Below are positions 7,156 through 16,526 of a stretch of DNA of 64,000 nt, one piece after another. Source of the DNA: Saprospiraceae bacterium. Its GTDB lineage: Bacteria > Bacteroidota > Bacteroidia > Chitinophagales > Saprospiraceae. Location of the stretch: the NCBI GenBank assembly GCA_020629035.1, contig JAHDEC010000012.1:1-64000 (forward strand). The letters are read 5' to 3'. Both the position numbers and the translations under genes were made by a program. Every line of letters begins with the position of its first letter. Position 1 is the stretch's first letter. The notes under the pieces were generated by a model. It worked only from the letters and a program-made list of their open reading frames with translations. It had not been told where the DNA came from and did not search any database.

Positions 7156-9558
7156 TCAAATACTAATTACCACACCTACTGATGGCGTAGTAACTGTCTG
7201 CGTCTGCTCAATAGATTTTAATAAATAGCGTTGCTCATCTAAAGGTAAACTATCATCGATGATAACACCTTCACCAATCGGTAAACCATCATCACCCAAA
7301 GGGCGATCTAAAATCTGAGTCGTTAGTGCACCACTCGAAAAAGAAATATTCCGTAAATCTAAATACAGATTCAAGGACCACTTGTCAAAATAAAACTTCT
7401 TGTCTACTCTGATATCCATACTATTTACCGGACTCCCACGCAATGTATTTAACTGATTATAATCTGGAATAGCTCTTAAGTTTCGATCCCAATTAATCAC
7501 CAAGTTAGAATCTTCTAAATCAGGAGTAAATGGCAAGCCTGACTGAAAACGCCAGTTAATTCCCGCCTCCCAGTCATTCTTAAACGACTTACCTATGGTT
7601 GCATTAATAATATGTCTGCTATCCCATGAAGAAGGGACCAGGTTTCCATTTTTGTCTTCAAACTCTGACCACCCCAAAGTGTAGGCTAAAATACCATAAA
7701 ACCCTTTATACAATCGTTGCTGGAATAAAAACTCTAAACCATAGGTCCGACCATCACTAGTCGGCACACTAGGCTCATTACCAACCACTCCAAAGTCACC
7801 ACCTAAATTAGCTAGCGTTAAACTATCGCGCAGTAAAAAAGGATAATTACTGTAATCTTTGTAGAATCCCTCTAGAGTAATTCTGGAGTCAGTAAGGGTA
7901 TTAAACTCAAGCCCAGCAACTAAATGCCCAGATTCGATAAAAGTGGCTCCGTTTTGCTTATTGATTAATTCTCCTTCCTCTTCATAACCTAAAACGGTGT
8001 AGGCAGGGAGTTGATAGTATAATCCAGCGTTAAAGTTTACAGCTACCTGCTCAGATACTGCATAACTTGCTGAAAATCTTGGCGAGAAAAATTTCAGTGG
8101 ATTTGACATCTCTTCTGAGTAACTATTGCCATCCATCCTAAAACCTAATGAAGTCGAAAGACGTTCTCCAAACCACTTTTTACTCAGCTGCCCAAAGCCG
8201 TAATATTTTGCAAAATTCAAATCAGAATCAAAATCAATATCTAAAGGGCCAGCAGCGGTAAATATCCGGTTAAATGTGCTAGTGTTATACTTTACATATT
8301 CAGCACCTAGCCCATACAAAAATCTATAATCACCCTTCTGCTTAACCTGTTCCACACGCAACTTGTTTTCTATCTCTTGCGAGTTATAACGGAGCAATAA
8401 ATTATCCTCAGAAGACTCATCATTATCCTTGTACTTAAATGACTCATTATTGAGCATATTTCGGCTGAGGACATAACTTGTATATCCATTGTCTTGATAT
8501 CGTTTGTATACTACACCATTAGTATAACTCCATTGGTTATTTACGGGAAGAAACTCTAAAGTATATAAACCGGTTTCATCAGTAGCACCGTCTAGATTAA
8601 GCTCAAAATTGTCCACAGCTCCTAAACCAATGAATGTCCATTCCTCTTTATTGTTCGGCTTGTACTTCACCTTCGCTTGAAAGTCATTATAAATGGGCAA
8701 AAAAGGCAAACCTATCTGCTTAAATAAAAACTGTAGATATGATCTCCTTGCCGAGGCAAGAAAGGTAACCTTATCACCAATCGGACCTTCCACTGTAATT
8801 CCTAAGTCTTGAGCACCTACGGTAGCCGTATAGCCTAAACGATCATCTCTCCCATCCTTTTGCTTAAAATCAAAGACCGAGCTTAAGGTATTCCCTCGAC
8901 TGCTTGGAAAAGCACCGCTGTAAAAATCGACCTCTCTTATAAAATCCACATTAATAATTCCGGCTGGCCCTCCAGACGCACCTTGGGTTGCAAAGTGATT
9001 AATATTTGGCACCTCTACTCCGTCCAGGTAAAATCTATTTTCATTGGGCGAACCACCACGAATAATTAAATCATTTCTAAAATTGGCCGTGCTTGTCACA
9101 CCCGGAAGCGATTGAATAACCAGTGAAATATCTCTATTTCCTCCAGGTCTACGCTTTATTTCACTAACTCCTATATTTCGTAAAGAAACTGGACTCTCCT
9201 GAGTCTTTTTAAATGCTGCAGCTTTGATGGTAATTTCATCCAAGGTCTCTGAATCTTCCACCATTTCAAAATCAACAACCGTCGGACGATTATTGAGTAC
9301 TTGAATTTCATATTTCGTCTCCGTTTTAAATCCTAGATAACTAATTTGAATATCATAAAGACCAGGAGTAACACCTTCAAATTGGTAGTTACCTTCAATG
9401 TCTGTTGTCGTTCCAATATCTGTATTAAGCAAAATAACATTGGCAAACAAAACAGGATCATTGTTAATCGCAATGCTCGCCTTCCCTTTTATAATACCTG
9501 ATTGAGAAAAAGCACTACACGCAATAAGTAGAAAGAAAAGACTAAGTAGATTTTTCAT
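7156..9558 (-). CDS. TonB-dependent outer-membrane receptor with carboxypeptidase-like N-terminal domain
   Basis: The 800-residue receptor starts with a signal peptide (MKNLLSLFFLLIACSAFSQ). A carboxypeptidase-regulatory-like beta-sandwich domain follows (about 20-105; IKGKASIAINNDPVLFANV, GNYQFEGVTPGLYDIQI). The plug domain contains ISLVIQSLPGVTST, LIIRGGSPNENRFYLDGVEV and NRGGSP-like motifs, and a long C-terminal beta-barrel ends the protein. I placed the start at 9558, because the in-frame region before it (to 9639) has no signal-peptide character. The protein imports an unidentified substrate across the outer membrane using TonB/ExbBD energy. There is no SusD partner and no adjacent hydrolase, so it is not a classic polysaccharide locus and the substrate cannot be named. 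Confidence 0.9.
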   Translation of the reverse strand: MKNLLSLFFLLIACSAFSQSGIIKGKASIAINNDPVLFANVILLNTDIGTTTDIEGNYQFEGVTPGLYDIQISYLGFKTETKYEIQVLNNRPTVVDFEMVEDSETLDEITIKAAAFKKTQESPVSLRNIGVSEIKRRPGGNRDISLVIQSLPGVTSTANFRNDLIIRGGSPNENRFYLDGVEVPNINHFATQGASGGPAGIINVDFIREVDFYSGAFPSSRGNTLSSVFDFKQKDGRDDRLGYTATVGAQDLGITVEGPIGDKVTFLASARRSYLQFLFKQIGLPFLPIYNDFQAKVKYKPNNKEEWTFIGLGAVDNFELNLDGATDETGLYTLEFLPVNNQWSYTNGVVYKRYQDNGYTSYVLSRNMLNNESFKYKDNDESSEDNLLLRYNSQEIENKLRVEQVKQKGDYRFLYGLGAEYVKYNTSTFNRIFTAAGPLDIDFDSDLNFAKYYGFGQLSKKWFGERLSTSLGFRMDGNSYSEEMSNPLKFFSPRFSASYAVSEQVAVNFNAGLYYQLPAYTVLGYEEEGELINKQNGATFIESGHLVAGLEFNTLTDSRITLEGFYKDYSNYPFLLRDSLTLANLGGDFGVVGNEPSVPTSDGRTYGLEFLFQQRLYKGFYGILAYTLGWSEFEDKNGNLVPSSWDSRHIINATIGKSFKNDWEAGINWRFQSGLPFTPDLEDSNLVINWDRNLRAIPDYNQLNTLRGSPVNSMDIRVDKKFYFDKWSLNLYLDLRNISFSSGALTTQILDRPLGDDGLPIGEGVIIDDSLPLDEQRYLLKSIEQTQTVTTPSVGVVISI

Positions 9559-9743
9559 ATAATGTTTTAACTCATTAAAAACGGTGATAGGATCATTTTG
9601 TTCAATGTTGTATGCAATAAAAAGAACATCCTGATTCAATGATACAACAAACTTTATTTATGGCTAGAAATGCATAATTCTTATTGTACAAGACAAAGGA
9701 AAACCTTTCAAAACCTTACCTTGTAGCATAAATTAACCATAAA

Positions 9744-12700
9744 ATGATGAGAACTACCTCTCTTTGTACCACCATACTAATACTTTTATTTTTTTCTACC
9801 AATGCGCTGGCTCAAACCGAAGTGACTTCAGGTCAATTCTTAGGTAAAAGTAAAGCCCTCTCCAGCTTAATAAAAAATCAACCTGTCGAGGTGCTTAGCA
9901 CTAAAGAAAAAAGAAAGAACGAATGGAAAGAAATTCCAAACTTTACCCAAGATAATCCGATTACCTTTCCATTTGCAAAAAGTGCACTGCCTGCCGATGG
10001 TAGAGATCCACTGGTCAGAACAGGTAGATTTGAGGATATTCATGGAAATATAGAAATTGAATTTTGTGTTGAAGGAAATAGACAAAGTGAAGCAGGAGTT
10101 TTTCCTCCAGATCCTGAAGGCGATAACGGCAAAAACTATTACATCCATGCAACTAATGGTGGTGGAACGCTTCTCAGAATTTATGACAAAGAAGGTAATG
10201 TGGTGGAAGGTCCATTCTCTATGAATGTCCTGTGGCAAGAATTAGGTGTTTCCGGTCTTGGTGATCCAATTATCATGTATGATCACGACGCGGATCGCTG
10301 GGTGCTTACAGAGTTTCAAGCTAATAACTCGAATGCCTTATTAATGGCAGTCTCCATTACCGATGATCCGTTAGGCGAGTATTACGCTTATAGATTTCCG
10401 ACACCCTTTTTCCCTGACTATCCAAAGTATGGGATTTGGCATGATGCTTATTATGTAAGTACAAATGAAGGTGGCTCAGACTTTATCCCAGTATATGCAA
10501 TAGATAGACAGATGGCACTGAATGGAGAAGATCCTACCGTCGTTAGATTTCCAGGCATGGATAAAACGCAAATAAGTGGTGCAGTTGTATCACAAAGAGC
10601 AACACCAGCAGAATGGGATGGAATAATGGCTCCTCCAGCCGGAGCACCACACCCTACTTTACGTATTTATGACGATGGATGGAATGGTGGCACGGACCGT
10701 CTTGAAATTTGGGAGGCAAACTATAATCCAGAAAACCCTAGTGAATCAGTTCTCGAAGGTCCTATTAATATTTTCATTGATCCTTTTGATAGCAACCTTT
10801 GTAATGAGTCTACTAGAGATTGTGTCTGTCAGCCAGATAGTGACTTGCTTATGCCAGTCATCCCTCACGTGATTCAAAATCGAGTTCAGTACAGAAATTT
10901 TGGAACTTATGAAATGATGCTACTTAACTTTCCAGTGGATATCAATGGCGACAATGTAGCTGGAATAAGATGGGTAGAACTCCGAAAATATCCTGGAGGT
11001 CAATGGGAAGAACATCAGGAAGGAACCTTGGCCTCTGATGAAACAACCAGCAGATTTATGGCAAGCATTGCCATGGATGACTCTGGTAACATCGGTTTGG
11101 TATACACCATAGTTGACAAAGATTCGACCTTTCTAGGCTTGAGAGCGACCGGTCGATTAGCAAGTGATAGTTTAGGAATTATGACTTTTAAGGAAACTTC
11201 AATTGTAGAAGGCGGTTCTGCAAGTCCAATAAATAGATGGGGAGATTACTCTTCTTTATCTGTGGACCCTGTAGATGGTTCTACTTTTTGGTTTACTGGC
11301 GAGTACATGATGGATAATGGTACATGGTCAACAAAAGTTACCAAATTTGCCATCCATAAAGAGGACATCGATGTTAAACCCATTGCATTAAATAGTCCTG
11401 AAACTGGCCCTAACTTTACTGCAGCTGAGACAGTAACTACAACCTATAGGAATGTGGGTTTAACGCCCCAAGCCAATGTAACTTTAGGCTTAATGCTTGA
11501 TGGTCAATTTATTACTGAAGATCTAATCACGGATAGCATTCAAGTCAACGAAGAAATCCAACACACGTTTAGCTCTACAGTAGATTTAACAAGCTTTAAA
11601 GATTACGAATTTACCATCTACACCAAACTGCAAGAAGACTTAAATTTCTTAAATGATACCTTGAGAGAAATTGTTGTTCACCAAGCCTCTCATGATGCTG
11701 CTCTACTTGCTGTCAGAAACATTGACGAGACGGTATGTGGTGATTCTTTGGAAATGATTATGACCATCCAAAATCAGGGAGTAGAAAATCTTAACTCACT
11801 TGAATTTGGCATTGTACTCAATGGAACATTATTTCTTGATCAATTTACAGGAGATATCCCTCCAAATGAAACATTTGATCAATCTTTCTTCTTAAGCGGT
11901 TTTCAAGATGGTGAAAACACCATAGAAATTAACATAGCTAACCCTAATAATATTCCGGACCAACATCCAGAAAATAATAGCTGGTTGGACACCTTTAATT
12001 TTGATCCCGGAGCTATGAGATTAGCGCTAGATTTAGCAACAGATTTCTACGGTAACGAAACCTCTTGGACCCTGACTAATAGCGCAGAAGATGAGGTCCT
12101 AAATGTAAATTATACCGCTTCTGGATATGCCACTGACCAACGAAATGTGTGCTTACCAGAAGATTGTTACACCTTTGAATTAAAAGATTCTTATGGTGAT
12201 GGCTGGTCTTGGGGTGGCGAACCTGATTTCGAATGGAAGGATGAAGCTGGAAATATATTAGCCAAATTAATAACACCAAACTTTGGCTCATCATCGTCTC
12301 ATGATTTCTGTATTCCGTTTGAGTGTATGCTCACAATAGATGCTGAAGCACTCAACGTCAGTGAAGCTGGTGCTTCAGATGGAGAACTATTAATTGAAGT
12401 GTTCAATGCAATACCACCTTTAATGTATAGCATCGATGGAGGACAAAGTTTCCAGGAGGATCCCATGTTCGAAGATTTGGCTGCTGGTGAGTACAATATT
12501 ATCGTAACTGATGCCAATAATTGCGAATCTTCTTTAGTAGCCGAGATAGGAACGGTTTCAAATACCAATGATCTAGCGAGTGAGATAAGTGTAAGCATAG
12601 CTCCCAATCCCAACCTAGGCTGGTTTAGTATTGAAGTGGAAGGACTTGATCACTACAAAGAACTAAAAGCTTCCCTATACAATAGCTTAGGAATAAAGTT

Positions 12701-12839
12701 ATATGACCAACATTTATCAAGTTATTCAGGTATTCACAAAGGTAGTTTTAGCCTTAAAAACCAGCCTGCAGGTCAGTACTTTATAAAATTAAATTGTGAA
12801 GAATCAGACAAGTTATACAGCATCATCAGAACACAATAA
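9744..12839 (+). CDS. Very large secreted protein with T9SS type A sorting domain
   Basis: The 1031-residue protein has a signal peptide ending at about residue 24 (NALAQ). A long N-terminal module (about 90-545) resembles a beta-propeller-like exported enzyme or adhesin and includes GDPIIMYDHDADRWVLTEF. CARDB-like immunoglobulin folds follow (about 546-760), then a DSYGDGWSWGG block, a SprB-like repeat (LMYSIDGGQSFQ ... AGEYNIIVTDANNC) and a C-terminal Por sorting domain (VSIAPNPNLGWFSIEV ... PAGQYFIKL). It should be exported through the type IX system. A paralog with the same layout lies at 48943-52008. The function is unknown; cell-surface or extracellular action is inferred. Confidence 0.85.
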   Translation: MMRTTSLCTTILILLFFSTNALAQTEVTSGQFLGKSKALSSLIKNQPVEVLSTKEKRKNEWKEIPNFTQDNPITFPFAKSALPADGRDPLVRTGRFEDIHGNIEIEFCVEGNRQSEAGVFPPDPEGDNGKNYYIHATNGGGTLLRIYDKEGNVVEGPFSMNVLWQELGVSGLGDPIIMYDHDADRWVLTEFQANNSNALLMAVSITDDPLGEYYAYRFPTPFFPDYPKYGIWHDAYYVSTNEGGSDFIPVYAIDRQMALNGEDPTVVRFPGMDKTQISGAVVSQRATPAEWDGIMAPPAGAPHPTLRIYDDGWNGGTDRLEIWEANYNPENPSESVLEGPINIFIDPFDSNLCNESTRDCVCQPDSDLLMPVIPHVIQNRVQYRNFGTYEMMLLNFPVDINGDNVAGIRWVELRKYPGGQWEEHQEGTLASDETTSRFMASIAMDDSGNIGLVYTIVDKDSTFLGLRATGRLASDSLGIMTFKETSIVEGGSASPINRWGDYSSLSVDPVDGSTFWFTGEYMMDNGTWSTKVTKFAIHKEDIDVKPIALNSPETGPNFTAAETVTTTYRNVGLTPQANVTLGLMLDGQFITEDLITDSIQVNEEIQHTFSSTVDLTSFKDYEFTIYTKLQEDLNFLNDTLREIVVHQASHDAALLAVRNIDETVCGDSLEMIMTIQNQGVENLNSLEFGIVLNGTLFLDQFTGDIPPNETFDQSFFLSGFQDGENTIEINIANPNNIPDQHPENNSWLDTFNFDPGAMRLALDLATDFYGNETSWTLTNSAEDEVLNVNYTASGYATDQRNVCLPEDCYTFELKDSYGDGWSWGGEPDFEWKDEAGNILAKLITPNFGSSSSHDFCIPFECMLTIDAEALNVSEAGASDGELLIEVFNAIPPLMYSIDGGQSFQEDPMFEDLAAGEYNIIVTDANNCESSLVAEIGTVSNTNDLASEISVSIAPNPNLGWFSIEVEGLDHYKELKASLYNSLGIKLYDQHLSSYSGIHKGSFSLKNQPAGQYFIKLNCEESDKLYSIIRTQ

Positions 12840-12851
12840 TTAGGAGAAAAT

Positions 12852-13835
12852 ATGGAATATAGAAGATTAGGGAATTCAGGTTTACAGGTCAGTGTCTTTT
12901 CCTTTGGTTCATGGATTACTTTTGGGAATCAAATTGGTAATAGCACAGCGGAAGAGTTAATGATTTATGCATATGATCAAGGAATCAACTTTTTTGATAA
13001 TGCGGAGATCTATGCTAATGGTGAATCTGAAAAAGTAATGGGAAAGATTCTGAGAAAACTAAATTGGCAGCGATCCAGTTACATTGTTTCCTCAAAGGCA
13101 TATTTCGGAGATGGTGGACAATTACCTAATCAAAAAGGATTATCTCGAAAACATTTATTTGAGGCATGTAATGCGGCGCTGCGAAGATTACAAGTTGAAT
13201 ATTTAGACCTATTCTTTTGTCACCGACCAGATAAATCCACTCCGATGGAAGAGACGGTTTGGGCCATGAACCATCTTATCCAACAAGGAAAGATTCTCTA
13301 CTGGGGAACCTCAGAGTGGTCTGGTGTCGAGCTCATGGAAGCACATATGGTTGCCAAAGCAAATAATCTCATAGGTCCGGTAATGGAACAGCCTCAATAC
13401 AATATGTTCCATAGAGAAAAAGTGGAAGTAGAATACAAAAAAATATACTCGACAGTAGGCCTAGGAACCACCATTTGGTCACCACTAGCATCGGGAATAT
13501 TAACCGATAAATACATTGGGAAATTCCCGGATAATACTAGACTAGGATTAGACGAACTTAATTGGTTAAAAGAAAGAAGCTTAAACGAAAGTAAACTTGC
13601 CAAGGTTAAAAAGTTGAATAGCTTAGCAAAGGAACTTGGAGTGACTTTACCTCAACTTGCACTAAAATGGTGTGCCATAAATCCAAACGTAAGTACGGTG
13701 ATTTTAGGAGCTTCAAAAGTTAAGCAACTCAAAGAAAATATTGCGACTTTAGAAGTATTGCCAAGTTTATCTAGTGAAGTATTAGAGAGAATAGAAACAA
13801 TATTGGACAACAAACCTGTACATCCAATGTGGTAA
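12852..13835 (+). CDS. Aldo/keto reductase, Kv-beta/YghZ-like subfamily
   Basis: The 327-residue protein is a cytoplasmic (alpha/beta)8 NADPH-dependent reductase. The tetrad of the superfamily is visible: Asp49 and Tyr54 in FFDNAEIYANG, Lys82 in VSSKAYFG and His124 in FFCHRPD. The opening MEYRRLGNSGLQVS and the GTSEWSG and SPLASGILTDKY motifs place it with voltage-gated potassium-channel beta-subunit-like reductases. These reduce aldehydes such as methylglyoxal. It begins 12 bases after the T9SS gene but need not share its function. No signal peptide is present. Confidence 0.92.
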   Translation: MEYRRLGNSGLQVSVFSFGSWITFGNQIGNSTAEELMIYAYDQGINFFDNAEIYANGESEKVMGKILRKLNWQRSSYIVSSKAYFGDGGQLPNQKGLSRKHLFEACNAALRRLQVEYLDLFFCHRPDKSTPMEETVWAMNHLIQQGKILYWGTSEWSGVELMEAHMVAKANNLIGPVMEQPQYNMFHREKVEVEYKKIYSTVGLGTTIWSPLASGILTDKYIGKFPDNTRLGLDELNWLKERSLNESKLAKVKKLNSLAKELGVTLPQLALKWCAINPNVSTVILGASKVKQLKENIATLEVLPSLSSEVLERIETILDNKPVHPMW

Positions 13836-13984
13836 TGGCTAATATTCTATCTATAAATTGAGAACTGAATTTAAGAAACCTAACCAATATTTACTTTTCT
13901 TGATACATCATTGATACTTCAAATTACTATTTACTAGACCATATCTTGTCTATTTAATACCTTAGGAAAAACAAATTTCAAATA

Positions 13985-15349
13985 ATGAAAAATCTATTTT
14001 TCTTATTAGTAGCCATTCTATTTTTTAGCGCCTGTGGAAATGAAGATCCGATAGACGAAAATGATGGTTTTTCTTTAATTTGGAGCGATGAATTTGATAC
14101 TGAGATTAACCCGCTAAATTGGAATTTCGAAATCGGTGATGGAACAGCTTATGGTCTACCTCCAGGTTGGGGAAATTCAGAAAGACAACTTTATACTTCT
14201 TCAGTAAATAATGCTGGAATCCAGCCAGACTCAGAGGGGAATTCAGTCTTAGTAATTACTGCTCGAGAAGAACCTGGAGAGTTAAAATTCAGTTCAGCTA
14301 AACTCACTTCTCAGTATTTACAAAACGTTCGATTTGGCAAGGTAGAAGCGAGCATTAAAGTACCAAAAGGTCAAGGGCTTTGGCCTGCGTTTTGGTTACT
14401 GGGAGAAAATAAAGAGATTCTTGACTGGCCAGGATGCGGAGAAATAGATATTATGGAAGTAATCGGTCATCAAACCAATGTGCTTTATAGTAGTGTTCAT
14501 TACACAAATGATGAAAACAAACTAGCGAGTAATACGATTGCTCATGACGCAGGGCTGGACTTGAGCCAAGATTACCATGTATATGGAATGAATTGGTCTG
14601 ATGTTGCAATCGATTTCACCTTGGATGGCAATGTGATAAATTCCGTCCCGATTGAAGCAGATATGAAAGAGTTTCTGCGTCCCTTCTACCTAATCTTTAA
14701 TTTGGCTGTTGGCGGTAATTGGCCCGGCAATCCTGATGCTTCCACTGTTTTTCCAAATACCTTGCAGATTGACTGGGTAAGAGTGTACAATAACGATAAG
14801 CTCAATCCGGATATGGCGCCAGAGCTCGATATTGCAGAAGAATCCCTTGGAACGATTTCTTCAAGTCTACCTCCTCATGCGTTTAATGACAATTTATCCC
14901 AATTCGAAAACATACTTATTAAATCATTTGGGAATGGTGGCGAGCCTAGTGTTAGTACTTCAGATATGGCGGTAGATGGTGATTCGAGTCTAGTATTTAT
15001 GTACCCTGGAGGTAATTGGGGAGGTGCCTTTTTCGAATTGGAACCTACCGTAGATGCTTCTCAATACAGTAATGGATTTTTACATTTTTCATTAAATGCA
15101 CCTGCTGATTTAGCTAGCCTCGAAATTAAACTTGAATCAGTAGCTACTTCTTTCTCAGTTTTTGTTGAAGATTATACCGCTGATGATTTAGGAAATGGTT
15201 TTGTAGAGTACAGTATCCCAATGAGTGATTTTATAGGGCTAGATTTGGCTGACTTGAAAATACCGTTTGCTGCTTGGAATCCTATGGACAGTAATGGTGA
15301 ATTTGTAGCTTTTGATCTGCTAATTGACAACATTTACATGTCCGAATAA
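13985..15349 (+). CDS. Glycoside hydrolase family 16 lipoprotein (beta-1,3-glucanase-like) with C-terminal carbohydrate-binding-like domain
   Basis: The 454-residue protein has a lipobox with Cys17. A GH16 domain (about 29-275) contains the catalytic signature GEIDIMEVIG with Glu153, Asp155 and Glu158, preceded by GQGLWPAFWLLG. The E-I-D-I-M-E form with its extra Met is typical of laminarinases and agarase-like members. A second domain (about 300-454) has the pattern of a beta-sandwich carbohydrate-binding module and probably positions the enzyme on glucan. The protein should be cell-surface or periplasmic and degrade beta-1,3- or mixed-linkage glucans. It is a single gene, with no SusCD pair next to it. 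Confidence 0.9.
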   Translation: MKNLFFLLVAILFFSACGNEDPIDENDGFSLIWSDEFDTEINPLNWNFEIGDGTAYGLPPGWGNSERQLYTSSVNNAGIQPDSEGNSVLVITAREEPGELKFSSAKLTSQYLQNVRFGKVEASIKVPKGQGLWPAFWLLGENKEILDWPGCGEIDIMEVIGHQTNVLYSSVHYTNDENKLASNTIAHDAGLDLSQDYHVYGMNWSDVAIDFTLDGNVINSVPIEADMKEFLRPFYLIFNLAVGGNWPGNPDASTVFPNTLQIDWVRVYNNDKLNPDMAPELDIAEESLGTISSSLPPHAFNDNLSQFENILIKSFGNGGEPSVSTSDMAVDGDSSLVFMYPGGNWGGAFFELEPTVDASQYSNGFLHFSLNAPADLASLEIKLESVATSFSVFVEDYTADDLGNGFVEYSIPMSDFIGLDLADLKIPFAAWNPMDSNGEFVAFDLLIDNIYMSE

Positions 15350-15371
15350 ACTGGACCACACACATCAAGCT

Positions 15372-16466
15372 TTAAGATTCATCATGTATAGTTCCCTGTC
15401 TAAATTTTAGGGAGCTCCCATCTCTTGACCTAAATAAACTTAATATCTCAGCTAATACCGAAAGAGCAATTTCTTCGGGAGTTTCGGCACCAATATCTAA
15501 ACCCATAGGGCTATAAAAATTTGGCAATTTATCCAAGGCCAAACCCAGTGCCTCGCTCATCTTTTCCAGCCTCTTTTTAGGTCCTAACATGCCTATGTAA
15601 GGCGGATTCTTTTCTATAATCGATGGAATCAACTTTCGATCCCATTCAAAATCGTGAGTCATTAATAATATAGAAGTAAATTCATCTGTCTTTATTTCAT
15701 GAAAAGCCTCATACTCATAAATCGCATGGGCTTCCTTAACTAATTGTTTAGACATTTTAGAAGTTCTCCCTACAACCATAATCTCCCATCCCATTTCTTT
15801 TGCCAAGCCTATCATGGCTAACACATCGTAATTATCTCCGATAATCACCAGCTTGTATTCTGGTCTAAGATATTCAACCAATACCTGAATTTTCCCGTAA
15901 GCAGGATGTTCATAGCCTATGATTTGTGGCCTTCGCTTTATCCTTACTTCTTCTATTTTCTTTTTTAAAAATTCATTGGGTATTCCCAGATAAGAATCAG
16001 CATCCATAGCTTCAGCTAATAACTTAGAATGACCTAACTTGAGTGTATCTTTTGGGCAATCAATCAAGTTGAGTATTATAGAAGGCTTTTGCTGATTAAC
16101 ATGATTGATTAATAGTTCTACTGGATTATTGGAATCAGTAAAGTCTATGGGAACAAACAATACTTCTATCCGGCCATTACAGCCTAAACCTACTCCAATG
16201 TTGCGATCTTCATCGTCCAGTGTATCATAAACTACGATGGATGCTTTCGCATTAAAAATTGCTTTTTGTGAGCGTTTTAATGCGTCTCCTTCTAAACACC
16301 CTCCACTTATCCCTCCGATCCAAGTGCCATTGCTACTCACTAACATCCTAGCACCAATTCGTCTATAAGAAGATTGTTCTATCTTAACTACAGTCGCCAG
16401 AGCTAAGCGCTCTTCATTTCGATTTGATCGTTGGTATTTAGCAATTATGTTTCTTATTTCTTTCAA
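15372..16466 (-). CDS. XdhC/CoxI family molybdenum hydroxylase maturation protein
   Basis: The 364-residue protein has the XdhC N-terminal domain (about 15-85; ATVVKIEQSSYRRIGARML and GGISGGCLEGD) and a Rossmann-like C-terminal domain (about 200-345; KLVIIGDNYDVLAMIGLA). XdhC proteins bind the molybdenum cofactor, promote its sulfuration and insert it into xanthine-dehydrogenase-family enzymes. It is the last gene of a minus-strand operon whose upstream genes encode the matching Mo subunit, the 2Fe-2S subunit and a cytochrome, so it most likely matures that enzyme. Confidence 0.9.
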   Translation of the reverse strand: MKEIRNIIAKYQRSNRNEERLALATVVKIEQSSYRRIGARMLVSSNGTWIGGISGGCLEGDALKRSQKAIFNAKASIVVYDTLDDEDRNIGVGLGCNGRIEVLFVPIDFTDSNNPVELLINHVNQQKPSIILNLIDCPKDTLKLGHSKLLAEAMDADSYLGIPNEFLKKKIEEVRIKRRPQIIGYEHPAYGKIQVLVEYLRPEYKLVIIGDNYDVLAMIGLAKEMGWEIMVVGRTSKMSKQLVKEAHAIYEYEAFHEIKTDEFTSILLMTHDFEWDRKLIPSIIEKNPPYIGMLGPKKRLEKMSEALGLALDKLPNFYSPMGLDIGAETPEEIALSVLAEILSLFRSRDGSSLKFRQGTIHDES

Positions 16467-16526
16467 TGGCGCTTGTTCAGGAAATGAGCAGAAATCTGCT
16501 CCAGGCTGAGTAAATATTTAGGCTAA

